Shown: piece after piece, positions 23,397 through 31,336 of the stretch
Layout: each line of letters opens with the position of its first letter
Numbering within the stretch: the stretch's first letter is position 1
NCBI GenBank assembly: GCA_009789175.1
Contig: CP046866.1
Location: 1,736,001-1,800,000, forward strand
Source: Salinibaculum litoreum
GTDB taxonomy: Archaea > Halobacteriota > Halobacteria > Halobacteriales > Haloarculaceae
Direction: 5' to 3'
Length of the DNA: 64,000 nt
Position numbers and translations under genes: made by a program
Notes under the pieces: generated by a model
What the model was told of the DNA's origin: nothing
The model's input: the letters and a program-made list of their open reading frames with translations, nothing else
The model's database searches: none

Positions 23397-23942
23397 TTAC
23401 AAGTTACCGTAAATCCAGAGATTGCCAACAGCGTTGAAGAGAATATACAGAACAACTGCTGCAGGAGTCGTTATTTCGATTTCAGTCCATTGTTCGAAGC
23501 GCCGTCTTATCGTTGGCAAAGCGACTGCCAGTGCCCCCAGATACAGGATGACTGAAGCGTGCGATTGGATGAGCGCACCAAGCGATTGTAACAATGCAAA
23601 AACACCAGCAAGACCAGCGATGAGTGTTCGCACACTCAGTGTCGTAGGGAGAGTTGTCTGTGATGACTGTGTCGCTTGGCGTGAGGAAGATGACGAGTTG
23701 TTTTTCTGGTCGTAGTTGAACCCTCCACAAGTCCGACACGGCCCATCATTCCGCGGTGCCGTTGTCCCACAGTCCTGACAGACCCACGTGATCGATGCGG
23801 GCTCTTGGATGCGGTGTGTGTCCGGCTCCTCAAGCTTCGCAAATTGCTCACTGGCGCAGTTCCGGCATGGTTGCTCGTTGTTGTCGTGCCGGGTCCCACA
23901 GGCAGCGCAAATCCATCGCTCTCCCTCAGTGTCGGCACTCAT
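23397..23942 (-). CDS. Double zinc-ribbon membrane protein inside tail operon
   Basis: The 181-residue protein has two ribbons (WICAACGTRHDNNEQPCRNC; WVCQDCGTTAPRNDGPCRTC), a Ser/Gln-rich linker and three hydrophobic helices (about 102-122, 126-142 and 158-178). It is a paralogue in design of the 9025 gene. It interrupts the conserved order chaperone-tape measure and has its own TATA box at 23968-23977. This is the pattern of a moron, a gene expressed from the prophage, perhaps for host benefit or superinfection exclusion. Confidence 0.7.
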   Translation of the reverse strand: MSADTEGERWICAACGTRHDNNEQPCRNCASEQFAKLEEPDTHRIQEPASITWVCQDCGTTAPRNDGPCRTCGGFNYDQKNNSSSSSRQATQSSQTTLPTTLSVRTLIAGLAGVFALLQSLGALIQSHASVILYLGALAVALPTIRRRFEQWTEIEITTPAAVVLYILFNAVGNLWIYGNL

Positions 23943-23967
23943 ACGTACTAGTCATCGGCCGATTGTC

Positions 23968-23977
23968 ATAATTTTAC
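23968..23977 (-). promoter_or_regulatory. Promoter of the inserted zinc-ribbon gene
   Basis: On the minus strand GTAAAATTAT lies 26-35 bp upstream of the ATG at 23942, the spacing for a leaderless haloarchaeal transcript. No other late tail gene has such a box immediately upstream. Confidence 0.5.
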
Positions 23978-23988
23978 CCCCATGGCGG

Positions 23989-24173
23989 TCAGTCTGACAC
24001 CGCGCCGACTGGGGTCCGTGCATCAAGCAGGTCATGGATAGCCAGCCAGTCCAGGATGTCCCGCCACGGAAGCTCCTCGAGGTCGCGCGGGTCACCGCCC
24101 GACTGGATGTAGCACGCCCGAGCGTACCTGAATAGTGTTTGTGGCCTCAAGTCGTCGTCTCTGGCGTTTTCTC
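23989..24173 (-). CDS. Tail chaperone extension read by -1 frameshift
   Basis: This open stretch has no start codon but an authentic protein signature: RYARACYIQSGGDPRDLEEL then PWRDILDWLAIHDLLDARTP. It lies in the -1 frame relative to the upstream chaperone and overlaps its end. This is the lambda G/GT arrangement, in which a fraction of ribosomes shift to make the longer chaperone needed for tail assembly. The shift site is probably the A-rich GAGAAAACG (minus strand, 24165-24173). The extension ends with TGA at 23989. Confidence 0.65.
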
Positions 24174-24701
24174 GGGCGAGTCGCCGGAGTCTGTCCCGTT
24201 TCCCTCGTCCGTGCTGCCAATGTCAGCCTCGGGGTCCATGAGCGTCGTGATGCGCGCCTCTGCCCAGTCACGGAAGAATGGATGCAACTGGGAGATAGCA
24301 CCGATGCGCTCGGCGTCCGTCATCCCGCTGTCGATGTACGGCGCCTCGACAGTCCCCTCGGCGACGACGAGGTTGCCCGACGTGCCGCCGCCGGCGTCGG
24401 GATCGGCTTCTATGTCATCACAAAGGGCAGCGTAGGCACCAGCCCGGAGTGCTCCTAGCGTGATCTTGTCGATGTCCTCGTCCCATTGCGGGAAGTCGTC
24501 GCTCTTGTAGGCCTGGTCGCGGGCCCACACGACACCCTTGCGGTGGGACTCGAGTTGCTGAATTGTGCTCGCGATGGTCTCACGTTGCGGGGCGTCAGCA
24601 TCCAGCTCCGACAGCTGGTCCTGGAGGTCGTCGATGCGGTCTTGGAGGCGCTTGACCTCGTCGTCGAAATTGACGGTTGTTTCGTTGAAGGTCTGACTCA
24701 T
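24147..24701 (-). CDS. Tail assembly chaperone (lambda G-like)
   Basis: The 184-residue protein follows the major tail protein by a 4-bp overlap. The N-terminal half is a coiled coil (DDEVKRLQDRIDDLQDQLSE), the middle is helical (KITLGALRAGAYAALCDD), and the tail is acidic. Position, size and a frameshifted C-terminal extension identify it as the tail chaperone, a non-structural protein that coats the tape measure during assembly. It lacks sequence identity to lambda G that can be judged by eye. Confidence 0.68.
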   Translation of the reverse strand: MSQTFNETTVNFDDEVKRLQDRIDDLQDQLSELDADAPQRETIASTIQQLESHRKGVVWARDQAYKSDDFPQWDEDIDKITLGALRAGAYAALCDDIEADPDAGGGTSGNLVVAEGTVEAPYIDSGMTDAERIGAISQLHPFFRDWAEARITTLMDPEADIGSTDEGNGTDSGDSPEKTPETTT

Positions 24702-25624
24702 GCGACGGTCACCGCCTGCTCGTCAGTGATGTTGACCTGGATCTGGTCGGTCGTATCCTCTTTACTGACGACCTCGTTCCAGCTGTAGTTCGCTGGCGAC
24801 ATGCCCGACAGGTTGTACGTCGAGATCGTCCCAGCTGCATCGGCGAGTTCGATAGTCCCCGAGACGCTGTCGACGTTGTCCGGCAGCGTGCCAGTACTCG
24901 ACCCGCGAGCGATGTCCAGCCGCGACGGCCCGGTGTAGGTCGCCGTCGCATCGAGCGTCGCGGACGGCGATGCGATGACCGCCCGCAGTGGCTTGGGGTC
25001 TGACCCGCGCTGGAAGCGTGCGATATCCGAGATCGAGAGCGTCACGCTCTGCTCGTCCTCGACTGACGTCCCGTCGATATCCAGCGTAAAGCCGTGGTAC
25101 GGGACGCCGGAGTCGTCGCTCGCCCGCGTCGCCGTCGAGAGGTCCGGGCTTGAGTCTGGTTCCTCATCGGCGTACGCCATCGAGAGTGTGTACGTCACCA
25201 TCGAGCCCTGGTCGTAGTTGATGTCGTAGGACAAGGGGATGCAGCCGTACAGCGTCCGTTCGCTGGTCCCCGTCGCGTAGTTGACGCCGACGAAGACGCG
25301 AGCCGACGACGCGAGGCCTGGTTTCATCGCTGTTCCGCCGTCGTTGAAGACGATCTTCTCGACCTCGTTGTGGACGTCGCTGCTGACGACTGCCTCGACC
25401 GAGACGGCGCCCTCGGCATTCTGCTTGACCGACTCGACATCCCAGACAGAGTCGCCCTCACTGAGGTCCTCCAAGTCGTTGTCGAGGTCGAGTTCCGTGA
25501 TGGAGTGCTTGCGGCCGAAGCCGAAGAGGTCGGGCGTCCCGTCGTCATCGCTGTCGACGAGCGAGCCCATGAACGAGTCCTCGTGACCGAAGACTAAGGG
25601 TGTGGCTGAGCCGGCCCCCGTCAT
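24698..25624 (-). CDS. Major tail tube protein
   Basis: The 308-residue protein is beta-rich. An N-terminal part with FGHEDSFMGSLVDSDDDGTP and an acidic linker leads into a sheet-rich core (ARVFVGVNYATGTSERTLYG, MVTYTLSMAYADEE). The C-terminal half (about 190-308) resembles an Ig-like decoration (SVTLSISDIARFQRG, TGPSRLDIARGS). It sits upstream of the tail chaperone and is of the size expected for a haloviral tail tube subunit. An ATGA overlap links it to the preceding gene. Confidence 0.72.
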   Translation of the reverse strand: MTGAGSATPLVFGHEDSFMGSLVDSDDDGTPDLFGFGRKHSITELDLDNDLEDLSEGDSVWDVESVKQNAEGAVSVEAVVSSDVHNEVEKIVFNDGGTAMKPGLASSARVFVGVNYATGTSERTLYGCIPLSYDINYDQGSMVTYTLSMAYADEEPDSSPDLSTATRASDDSGVPYHGFTLDIDGTSVEDEQSVTLSISDIARFQRGSDPKPLRAVIASPSATLDATATYTGPSRLDIARGSSTGTLPDNVDSVSGTIELADAAGTISTYNLSGMSPANYSWNEVVSKEDTTDQIQVNITDEQAVTVA

Positions 25625-25902
25625 GCCTGCTCACGCTCCTCAGGATGCCGCCACTCGGTCGTCCACGCACGTTCGCGGTCGCCGCTCGCGACGACGTGCG
25701 GGACTGACGTCGCGTCTTCCAGATCGTCGAGAGTGTTCCCGCCGAACTCCTCCTGGTCGGGATTGTAGACGAGGTTGACGTACGCTCCGTAGTGTCCCGG
25801 CCGGTCGAACGCGTCGATCACGACCGCCTCATGACGGTCGCCGTCGTCATCCCAGAACGTGACGTGGTTGCCCTTCGAGACAGTATCAGGGTTGCCCGTC
25901 AT
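25621..25902 (-). CDS. Small beta-rich head-tail protein (93 aa)
   Basis: The 93-residue product has an SH3-like beta pattern at the N-terminus (GNHVTFWDDDGDRHEAVVID, YGAYVNLVYN). It overlaps both neighbours by 4 bp. Proteins of this size between the joining genes and the tail tube are often head-tail adaptors; this assignment is by position. Confidence 0.5.
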   Translation of the reverse strand: MTGNPDTVSKGNHVTFWDDDGDRHEAVVIDAFDRPGHYGAYVNLVYNPDQEEFGGNTLDDLEDATSVPHVVASGDRERAWTTEWRHPEEREQA

Positions 25903-26201
25903 GCTGTCCCTCCGGGTCCACGAACGCCCACGCGCACTGTCTCACGAGCCACCCGTCGCATCTCGCGGTCGAATGCTTGCTCTGCGGCTTCTTTGGTCCG
26001 CTCGTAGACGCGGCGCATCTCCGATAGATAACGCCGTGCTTCGAGGTACGATTCACCACTGACTGTGATTCCGACATCGGGGTCCCGGAGTCGCCACTCG
26101 TTGTGGAAGACGCCGTGGTCGACAATCTCGACCGATTGGAACCAGTCGATGCCAACCTCCGAGAGGTCGATATCGATGTCTACGGTTGCTTTGTTCATCA
26201 T
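25899..26201 (-). CDS. Head-tail region protein (100 aa)
   Basis: The frame starts at tandem ATGs (26201 or 26198). The product has an acidic beta-rich start (KATVDIDIDLSEVGIDWFQS) and a long basic helix (YLEARRYLSEMRRVYERTKE). The earlier ATG in the open frame is rejected because it adds a basic, Arg/Pro-rich stretch. Its function in head-tail joining is inferred only from location. Confidence 0.5.
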   Translation of the reverse strand: MMNKATVDIDIDLSEVGIDWFQSVEIVDHGVFHNEWRLRDPDVGITVSGESYLEARRYLSEMRRVYERTKEAAEQAFDREMRRVARETVRVGVRGPGGTA

Positions 26202-26291
26202 GATGAAATCACGTCGAAAAGCGCCGCGTGGTTGCCTCGTCGACGGCCGCGGCGACCGCCGGGTCACAGGCGTACTAAAAAGTGTGTTTTC

Positions 26292-26816
26292 TTACAACTC
26301 CTCAAACCCGTTGAAGACTATGTCCAGGTCGTATCTCAGGTGAGATTCCCAGTCGGTCAGCGCCGGCACCTCGTTCTCGATGGAGAGGTGCGTGAACGCG
26401 ACATCGGTCCGCCCCGCATCGGGGAACTCGAGTCCCTCGTAGAGGGTGTCCTTGATCTGCTGGACGAGCGAGTCGTCGGTTCCGTGGAAGACGACACCGT
26501 CCTGGCCGGTCGGATCGACATGGCCGTACGACCCGCTATAGCCCTCAATGCGGAGCCCGACCACACGCTCGACATCGAGGTTTGGGTTCGATCCGATGTA
26601 CTCGTCGTTCGGCGCAGCGTAGGCCGCGCCGACGAAGTTTGCCTTTTTGAAATCGCCGGTGCGATCCTTGATCGACGCCTCCATGTCGAAGGTACCGCCG
26701 CCATCGTACAGCAGCGAGTTGTCGCGGTCGACCCGCTTGAGCGGGTGGTCCGCGGGCTGGGCGTCGACGACAGCGCCGAGCTCGTCGAGGACCCACTGGA
26801 CGACGGTCGCGGTCAC
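26292..26816 (-). CDS. Tail completion protein candidate (174 aa)
   Basis: The GTG start at 26816 overlaps the preceding stop (GTGA). The 174-residue product has a helical N-terminus (TATVVQWVLDELGAVVD), then mixed beta structure (VVGLRIEGYSGSYGHVDPTG) and an acidic end. Position after the gp10-like gene suggests the tail terminator/completion protein. A T-run lies about 10 bp after the stop. Confidence 0.55.
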   Translation of the reverse strand: MTATVVQWVLDELGAVVDAQPADHPLKRVDRDNSLLYDGGGTFDMEASIKDRTGDFKKANFVGAAYAAPNDEYIGSNPNLDVERVVGLRIEGYSGSYGHVDPTGQDGVVFHGTDDSLVQQIKDTLYEGLEFPDAGRTDVAFTHLSIENEVPALTDWESHLRYDLDIVFNGFEEL

Positions 26817-27295
26817 GACTCCATCACCCGCCGGAGACCGTGCAGTGCATCACGGATGGCCCGCGACTCGGGGATGCCGGAAACGTTGGTCTCCTGGAGG
26901 AACACGCGCCAGCCCTCGGCGAACTGCCCGCCGCTGGACCGTGCCTGGTCGAACTCTTTGCGGACCCACTGCGGTGGGTCGTACCATATAAAACTCAGGG
27001 GGTCACCAGTCACCCGGTGGTCACTGGTGCCGAACTCCCAGCGAGCCATCTGCTCGGACTGCCACCCGACGCGGATGGTGAGTGTGTCACCGGAGCGCTG
27101 GACGTCCGGCTGTCCCAGACTGTCGATGGTACTTTCGACGTCGTAGCCGTGGCGGTCGGCGTAGGCGCGGAGGTTCGTGTGGACCATCTCGACGAACTCG
27201 TAGACGAGGCCGGCCTGCTTGCCGACAAGCTCGTGCTCGGCCTCGTCGAGAAACGCCTCTTTGGCCTTCGACTCGAAGCTACTCTCCAGTTTCAT
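26813..27295 (-). CDS. HK97 gp10-like head-tail connector (160 aa)
   Basis: From the ATG at 27295 (MKLESSFESKAKEAFLDEAE) the product has a helical N-terminus and a mid-region with TIRVGWQSEQMARWEFGTSD, the ARWxEFGT pattern characteristic of HK97 gp10-type proteins. These proteins close the head-tail interface. It overlaps the upstream membrane-protein gene by 17 bp. Confidence 0.65.
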   Translation of the reverse strand: MKLESSFESKAKEAFLDEAEHELVGKQAGLVYEFVEMVHTNLRAYADRHGYDVESTIDSLGQPDVQRSGDTLTIRVGWQSEQMARWEFGTSDHRVTGDPLSFIWYDPPQWVRKEFDQARSSGGQFAEGWRVFLQETNVSGIPESRAIRDALHGLRRVMES

Positions 27296-27533
27296 CGTCC
27301 TCCTCCGAACCGTCGCCGGCGATCTCCTGAGCGTCCTGAACGGCCGACTGCATCGTCCGCCGGCCAAAGACGGCGTAGCCGCTGGCGATGACCAGTGCCA
27401 GGACGACGACGTCCCAGAGCATGTCCAGCGGCTGGCCGGCGAGGTGGGCGTGAGTCCACAACCCGAGGACCGTCACGATGACGGCCGTCCCGACGATGGC
27501 CCGCCACGCGCGGTAGGGTTGCGTCGGTTTCAT
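27279..27533 (-). CDS. Small two-helix membrane protein in head-tail module
   Basis: The 84-residue product starts at 27533. Two transmembrane helices (about residues 11-32 and 37-57) and an acidic tail (DGSEEDDETGE) are evident. It may be a holin-like or minor membrane protein; such a gene between connectors is unusual. The start overlaps the connector gene by 4 bp. Confidence 0.55.
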   Translation of the reverse strand: MKPTQPYRAWRAIVGTAVIVTVLGLWTHAHLAGQPLDMLWDVVVLALVIASGYAVFGRRTMQSAVQDAQEIAGDGSEEDDETGE

Positions 27534-28276
27534 CGGTAGACCTCCAGGAGCTCCTCGGCTTTGCGCTCGAACTGCTCGGCCAGAGACTCGACGTTGTACA
27601 CCTTCGCGTTGTCTGGGATCTGCATCGCGGCGTCCTCGACGAAGTCCGACGCCGCGCGGAACGCGACCGCCCGACGGACAGTCTGGGGGATGCCCTCGTG
27701 GCCGTAGCTCCATTCCAGATAAACCGCGTTCGCAAACGAGTCGAGAACGTACTCGTCGTCCTCACCTTCTTCGAGGAAGTTCGTGGTATCGAGATACAGC
27801 AGCGTCCAACCGCCATTGTTCACACGAAGGTAGTAGTCCTCACCCGATGGGGGCCACGAGCCCTCGGTGTAGTCGGCGCTGTCTGCCCAGTCCTCGTAGG
27901 TCCCGTCGGCGGTCCTGACGTGGAGGGCTTCGATAGTCTCGCCGTCGCGGCGGGCCAGCTCTATCTTTGCGTAATCGCCCTGCGAGGTCTTCGGCGCCGG
28001 GCCATCGCCGTCGACGACGAACGCTGACGACGTCGGGATGTCGTACTCGTCGTCGCGGCTCTTCGGCGATGTCGGGATGTCGATCTGGTCAGCCTCGCTG
28101 AGGATGTCGGCACCGTCTGGTGCGTACCAGTGGCGCTTGAGCGACTTTTCGAGCCACTCGGTCTGGGCTGTAATGGCGTCGACAGCCAGTTGTTTCTCCT
28201 GCTGGATGTCGCCCGGGAGGTCTTCCTCCTGGAGCGCCCGGCGGAGGTCCTCAAGTGTGCAGTAGCCTGTAGGCAT
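27530..28276 (-). CDS. Head-tail connector (gp6-like, 248 aa)
   Basis: The 248-residue protein begins MPTGYCTLEDLRRALQEEDL, the typical head of adaptor proteins of the HK97 gp6/SPP1 gp15 class (YxxxxDL then a helix), with a helical core and FRAASDFVEDAAMQIPDNAK near the end. An acidic beta insertion occupies residues about 95-165. It should bind the portal ring. It follows the two small capsid-linked genes. Confidence 0.65.
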   Translation of the reverse strand: MPTGYCTLEDLRRALQEEDLPGDIQQEKQLAVDAITAQTEWLEKSLKRHWYAPDGADILSEADQIDIPTSPKSRDDEYDIPTSSAFVVDGDGPAPKTSQGDYAKIELARRDGETIEALHVRTADGTYEDWADSADYTEGSWPPSGEDYYLRVNNGGWTLLYLDTTNFLEEGEDDEYVLDSFANAVYLEWSYGHEGIPQTVRRAVAFRAASDFVEDAAMQIPDNAKVYNVESLAEQFERKAEELLEVYR

Positions 28277-28295
28277 AGTACTCTACACCCCGCGG

Positions 28296-28589
28296 TCAGC
28301 TCGCCATGAGCGTGACCGTCGCTGAGTCTCCGGCCGTGCCGGTACCACTCGAACAGCGGATGCGGATCTCCTCGGCACCGGTTTCGAGGACGTCGTCGTA
28401 GTCCGCACTCCCAGAGTATCCCGACCGGACGTTCTGGATCCAGTTGCTACCGTTCTTCCGGACGTCGACTTCGTAGTCCGCCGCAGCGTCACCGCGGACG
28501 TGGACGTCGACGATGTTGTTGCCGAGCAGGCGGAGCGTGGCCGTATTGCCAGCAGCCTCGATGTCGATGGTCTCCTCTGTGGTGGGCAC
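28296..28589 (-). CDS. Capsid-associated beta protein (97 aa)
   Basis: The 97-residue product is all-beta in pattern (NTATLRLLGNNIVDVHVRGD, ADYEVDVRKNGSNWIQNVRS, SATVTLMAS). Its position right after the capsid gene and its compact sheet structure fit a decoration or fibre-like head protein. There is no direct family match. Confidence 0.5.
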   Translation of the reverse strand: MPTTEETIDIEAAGNTATLRLLGNNIVDVHVRGDAAADYEVDVRKNGSNWIQNVRSGYSGSADYDDVLETGAEEIRIRCSSGTGTAGDSATVTLMAS

Positions 28590-28592
28590 TGG

Positions 28593-28949
28593 TCAGCCCT
28601 CCAGTTCGTCGCGGCGTTCTTCGACGGCTTCGATGACGGTGTCGCTAGTCTCTGCCTCTTTGATTTCGCCGAGGTAGTCGTCCAGACCGCCAGCGCGAAC
28701 GGCGTCGGCGCGGTCCTGGTAGTCGTTGTCCAGCCAGCCGTTCGTCGAGAAGTCAGTCGCGTTCCCGGGGTCGAACTGGAATGTGTCGTCGTCCTCGCCG
28801 CCCTCGGCGTCGCCGACCACCTCGAAGTCGTCGTGGTCTGCGAGGTAGTCGGCCAGGTCGGCGTCGACGTCGCGCTCGTCGCCAGGGTCGAAGCCGTGAC
28901 CCCCGACGCGGTAGTGCCCGGCGTCAGCGGTGTACCGAACAGTTGGCAT
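28593..28949 (-). CDS. Acidic head-module protein (118 aa)
   Basis: The 118-residue product is very acidic. It starts with a small beta motif (PTVRYTADAGHYRVGG), contains a helix (RDVDADLADYLADHDDFEVV), and ends with a helical KEAETSDTVIEAVEERRDEL. It lies immediately downstream of the capsid gene, so head completion or neck roles are likely. No domain was recognised. Confidence 0.5.
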   Translation of the reverse strand: MPTVRYTADAGHYRVGGHGFDPGDERDVDADLADYLADHDDFEVVGDAEGGEDDDTFQFDPGNATDFSTNGWLDNDYQDRADAVRAGGLDDYLGEIKEAETSDTVIEAVEERRDELEG

Positions 28950-28960
28950 GTCCGGTCACC

Positions 28961-29935
28961 TCAGGCCGTTGCGACGTTGTTGATGAGGACCGCACCCTCT
29001 TCGTCTTCGACCTGGAAGTCGTCGCGGGTCCGCATGAAGTACCGCGCGAAGAGGTCGTTCTCGGCGGTCTTGTCGGTCGCGTCGAGAACCTCGATCTCGG
29101 TCTCGCGCCAGACGCCGTAGATGAGGTTCTCGGGGTACGTGAACAGCGCCGTCCCCTCGGGCCAGCCGGCGAACCCGTAGACGTCGTAGTTGAACGGCGT
29201 GAGGTCCTCGTCGCTGAAGATGACTGCCGCGCCGAGCGGGTCTTCCCGCTGGGTGAGGTCGTACTCCCAGTCCTCGATCTGGCTGAGGTTCATCATGTAG
29301 ACCGGTTCGTTCACCGTCGCCGACCGCTTGAAGCGGTTCGGGAGCGCCGCACGGGCCTCGTGGAAGAGGCTCGTGTCGATGGCGCCGCCGGCGTGGTCAT
29401 AGGTGTTGGTCCCCGTGCGGTCGTTGAGGATTTTGAGCCAGCCGTCGTTCTGCGTCAAAAACGCCTGACTGTCACCGCCGGACGTGTCAGCGGTGTCGCC
29501 GTTGATGCCGAGGTCCTGCGTGTCGACGGCCCACTGCCGCGACATCTTGTCCAGGACGATCTCGTCGACCTGGCCGATGGTGTCCTCGACGGTCTCGCGC
29601 GGGAGGTCCCATGAGAGGACGCCCTTCTCAGCGTCCATCTCGATACCGTCGGTGTTGACCTCGGCGCTGCCGTTGCTGGTCCCCTCTTCGGTGCCTGCGC
29701 CGCGGCGCATCCGCTCACCGACGCCGATGCGGGCGAGCTCCATCTTCGGGCGCGGGAGGATTTCGGTGCGGACCATGTCCATCAGCATGGACGTGTCCTG
29801 GACTCGGCGGTACCAGTCCTCGAAGAGGTCGCGCGGCATCACGCCGCCGGAGAGGTCCGCCGGTGCGACGTCCTTGAGCGCCTCCTCGTTCTGCTTGCGG
29901 ACGCCGGTCATGCCAGCGTAGCGGTCGGCGCTCAT
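28961..29935 (-). CDS. Major capsid protein (HK97 fold)
   Basis: The 324-residue protein follows the protease gene by ATGA overlap. It contains an N-terminal helical arm (about 1-60), a mixed-structure P-domain with helix (RPKMELARIGVGERM, VEDTIGQVDEIVLDKMSRQW) and a beta-rich C-terminal A-domain ending ARYFMRTRDDFQVEDEEGAV. Gene order portal-protease-capsid is the HK97 order and the size is normal. The cleavage site is not evident by eye. Confidence 0.82.
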   Translation of the reverse strand: MSADRYAGMTGVRKQNEEALKDVAPADLSGGVMPRDLFEDWYRRVQDTSMLMDMVRTEILPRPKMELARIGVGERMRRGAGTEEGTSNGSAEVNTDGIEMDAEKGVLSWDLPRETVEDTIGQVDEIVLDKMSRQWAVDTQDLGINGDTADTSGGDSQAFLTQNDGWLKILNDRTGTNTYDHAGGAIDTSLFHEARAALPNRFKRSATVNEPVYMMNLSQIEDWEYDLTQREDPLGAAVIFSDEDLTPFNYDVYGFAGWPEGTALFTYPENLIYGVWRETEIEVLDATDKTAENDLFARYFMRTRDDFQVEDEEGAVLINNVATA

Positions 29936-31161
29936 CGGTCACCTCCCTGGGAGAGGGCCTTGCGCTGCTTGCTTTCGGGGACGAAATAGAGCTGTCGCTC
30001 ACCGATGTCACCGCCGTCGTCGCCGCCGCCTTTCTCGGTGCCGCCCAGTTGCTGGGACTCGGTCGCCCCGGTCTGCTTGGAGATGGCGTCGATGCGCTCG
30101 GCGTTTTTCTGCGTCTGCTCGACGACCGCCTTCGCCCACTCGGGGGCGTCTTCCAGCGGGTCGTCGTCACCGGCCCCCTTCTGTAGTTCATCGAGTCGCT
30201 CTGCGTTTTTCTCGGTCTGTTCGATCAGGTCTTCTGCCCACTCGGGGGGCTCGTCGTCGTTGCTCATGTCAGAGTCGTCGGTGGCCTTCGCGCCACCAGC
30301 ATCGGCCGACGTGTCGCCGTCGGCAGCGTCCTTGGCTGTCTGTGCGTCACGACTCTCGCCGGCGTCGCTGGCACCGGGCCAGCCGTTGGCGAGTTCGTTG
30401 AGGAACGACTTCGCCGCGCTCGTCAGACTCTTCTTGCCGGGCTCGCTCGCACCCTCGACGTTGATGGCGCGGTCGAGGACGTCCCACATGCGCTGGGCGT
30501 CCTCGACGGAATGGCCGCGCTCCATCGCCTCCTCGATGAAGGCGTCGCGGTTGCCGAGGTGGTCTGCGAGCCGCTTCTCCGCGGTGGCCGTCCTGGCCTT
30601 CGACGTCGAGAGGATCTGGGCATCGGGCACCGCCGGGAAGTCGACTGCACTGACCTCCTGCATGATGCCGTCCATCAGCTCCCAGTACTCCTCGACGTCG
30701 ACGGAGTCGGGAACCGAGACCTCGTCGGGGAGCTCGTCGGGCTCCTCGCCGGTGAAGCTCCAGTCGACGTTCGTTGCGCCGATGGAGTGGCCACCGAGGA
30801 TGTCGTCCTCGACGAGGCCCCAGAGTTCGTCGTCGTGGTAGGCCCATGTCTGGACCCACGAGCCAGCGTCGACGGTCTGACCGCCGATCTCCTCGGCCTC
30901 CTGGAGGACCTCGTTTCGTTCGAGGGTCATCCAGTCCGACGGCCAGACGGCGTGCATCACGCCACCGTCCGCCTCGTCGACGTCCATGAACGCCTCGAAC
31001 TGCGCCGCGAACGCCTCGATGGTCTCGGGGCGCTCCCAGTCGCCGTGGTGGTCGACCGTCCACGGGACCATCACGACGCCCGTCGCGGTCTGGGCGTCCT
31101 CGTCCTTGGCGACGTAGTCGACGCGCTTCTCGTAGTACTGTTCGGCGCGCTGTCTGGTCAT
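29932..31161 (-). CDS. Prohead protease/scaffold fusion
   Basis: The 409-residue protein has an N-terminal protease domain (about 20-185) with candidate catalytic His70 (GGVMHAVWP) and Ser126 (GGHSIGA), as in XkdF-type prohead proteases. A helical linker and an acidic C-terminal scaffold with tandem repeats follow: WAEDLIEQTEKNAERLDEL and WAKAVVEQTQKNAERIDAI. The fusion suggests that the protease destroys its own scaffold during maturation. It is followed directly by the capsid gene. Confidence 0.8.
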   Translation of the reverse strand: MTRQRAEQYYEKRVDYVAKDEDAQTATGVVMVPWTVDHHGDWERPETIEAFAAQFEAFMDVDEADGGVMHAVWPSDWMTLERNEVLQEAEEIGGQTVDAGSWVQTWAYHDDELWGLVEDDILGGHSIGATNVDWSFTGEEPDELPDEVSVPDSVDVEEYWELMDGIMQEVSAVDFPAVPDAQILSTSKARTATAEKRLADHLGNRDAFIEEAMERGHSVEDAQRMWDVLDRAINVEGASEPGKKSLTSAAKSFLNELANGWPGASDAGESRDAQTAKDAADGDTSADAGGAKATDDSDMSNDDEPPEWAEDLIEQTEKNAERLDELQKGAGDDDPLEDAPEWAKAVVEQTQKNAERIDAISKQTGATESQQLGGTEKGGGDDGGDIGERQLYFVPESKQRKALSQGGDR

Positions 31162-31164
31162 GTG

Positions 31165-31272
31165 TCAATCCTCGTCGTTGGCGGCGTCGTCGGCGTCCTC
31201 GCGGTCTTTGGCACGACCGGTTGAGAGGACGCCGCGCTTCTCGCCGCGCTCCTTGTCGCTATTTTTTGTCAT
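31165..31272 (-). CDS. 35-residue charged peptide
   Basis: A mini-gene between portal and protease encodes MTKNSDKERGEKRGVLSTGR and an acidic end (DREDADDAANDED). It stops 4 bp before the protease start. Charge segregation suggests a disordered accessory peptide. Translation is inferred from spacing. Confidence 0.45.
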   Translation of the reverse strand: MTKNSDKERGEKRGVLSTGRAKDREDADDAANDED

Positions 31273-31336
31273 CGTAGAACGCCCGGTCGTGCCTCGCGCG
31301 GGGAGCCGGGTACTCCCACGGTCATCGGCGATGGAG

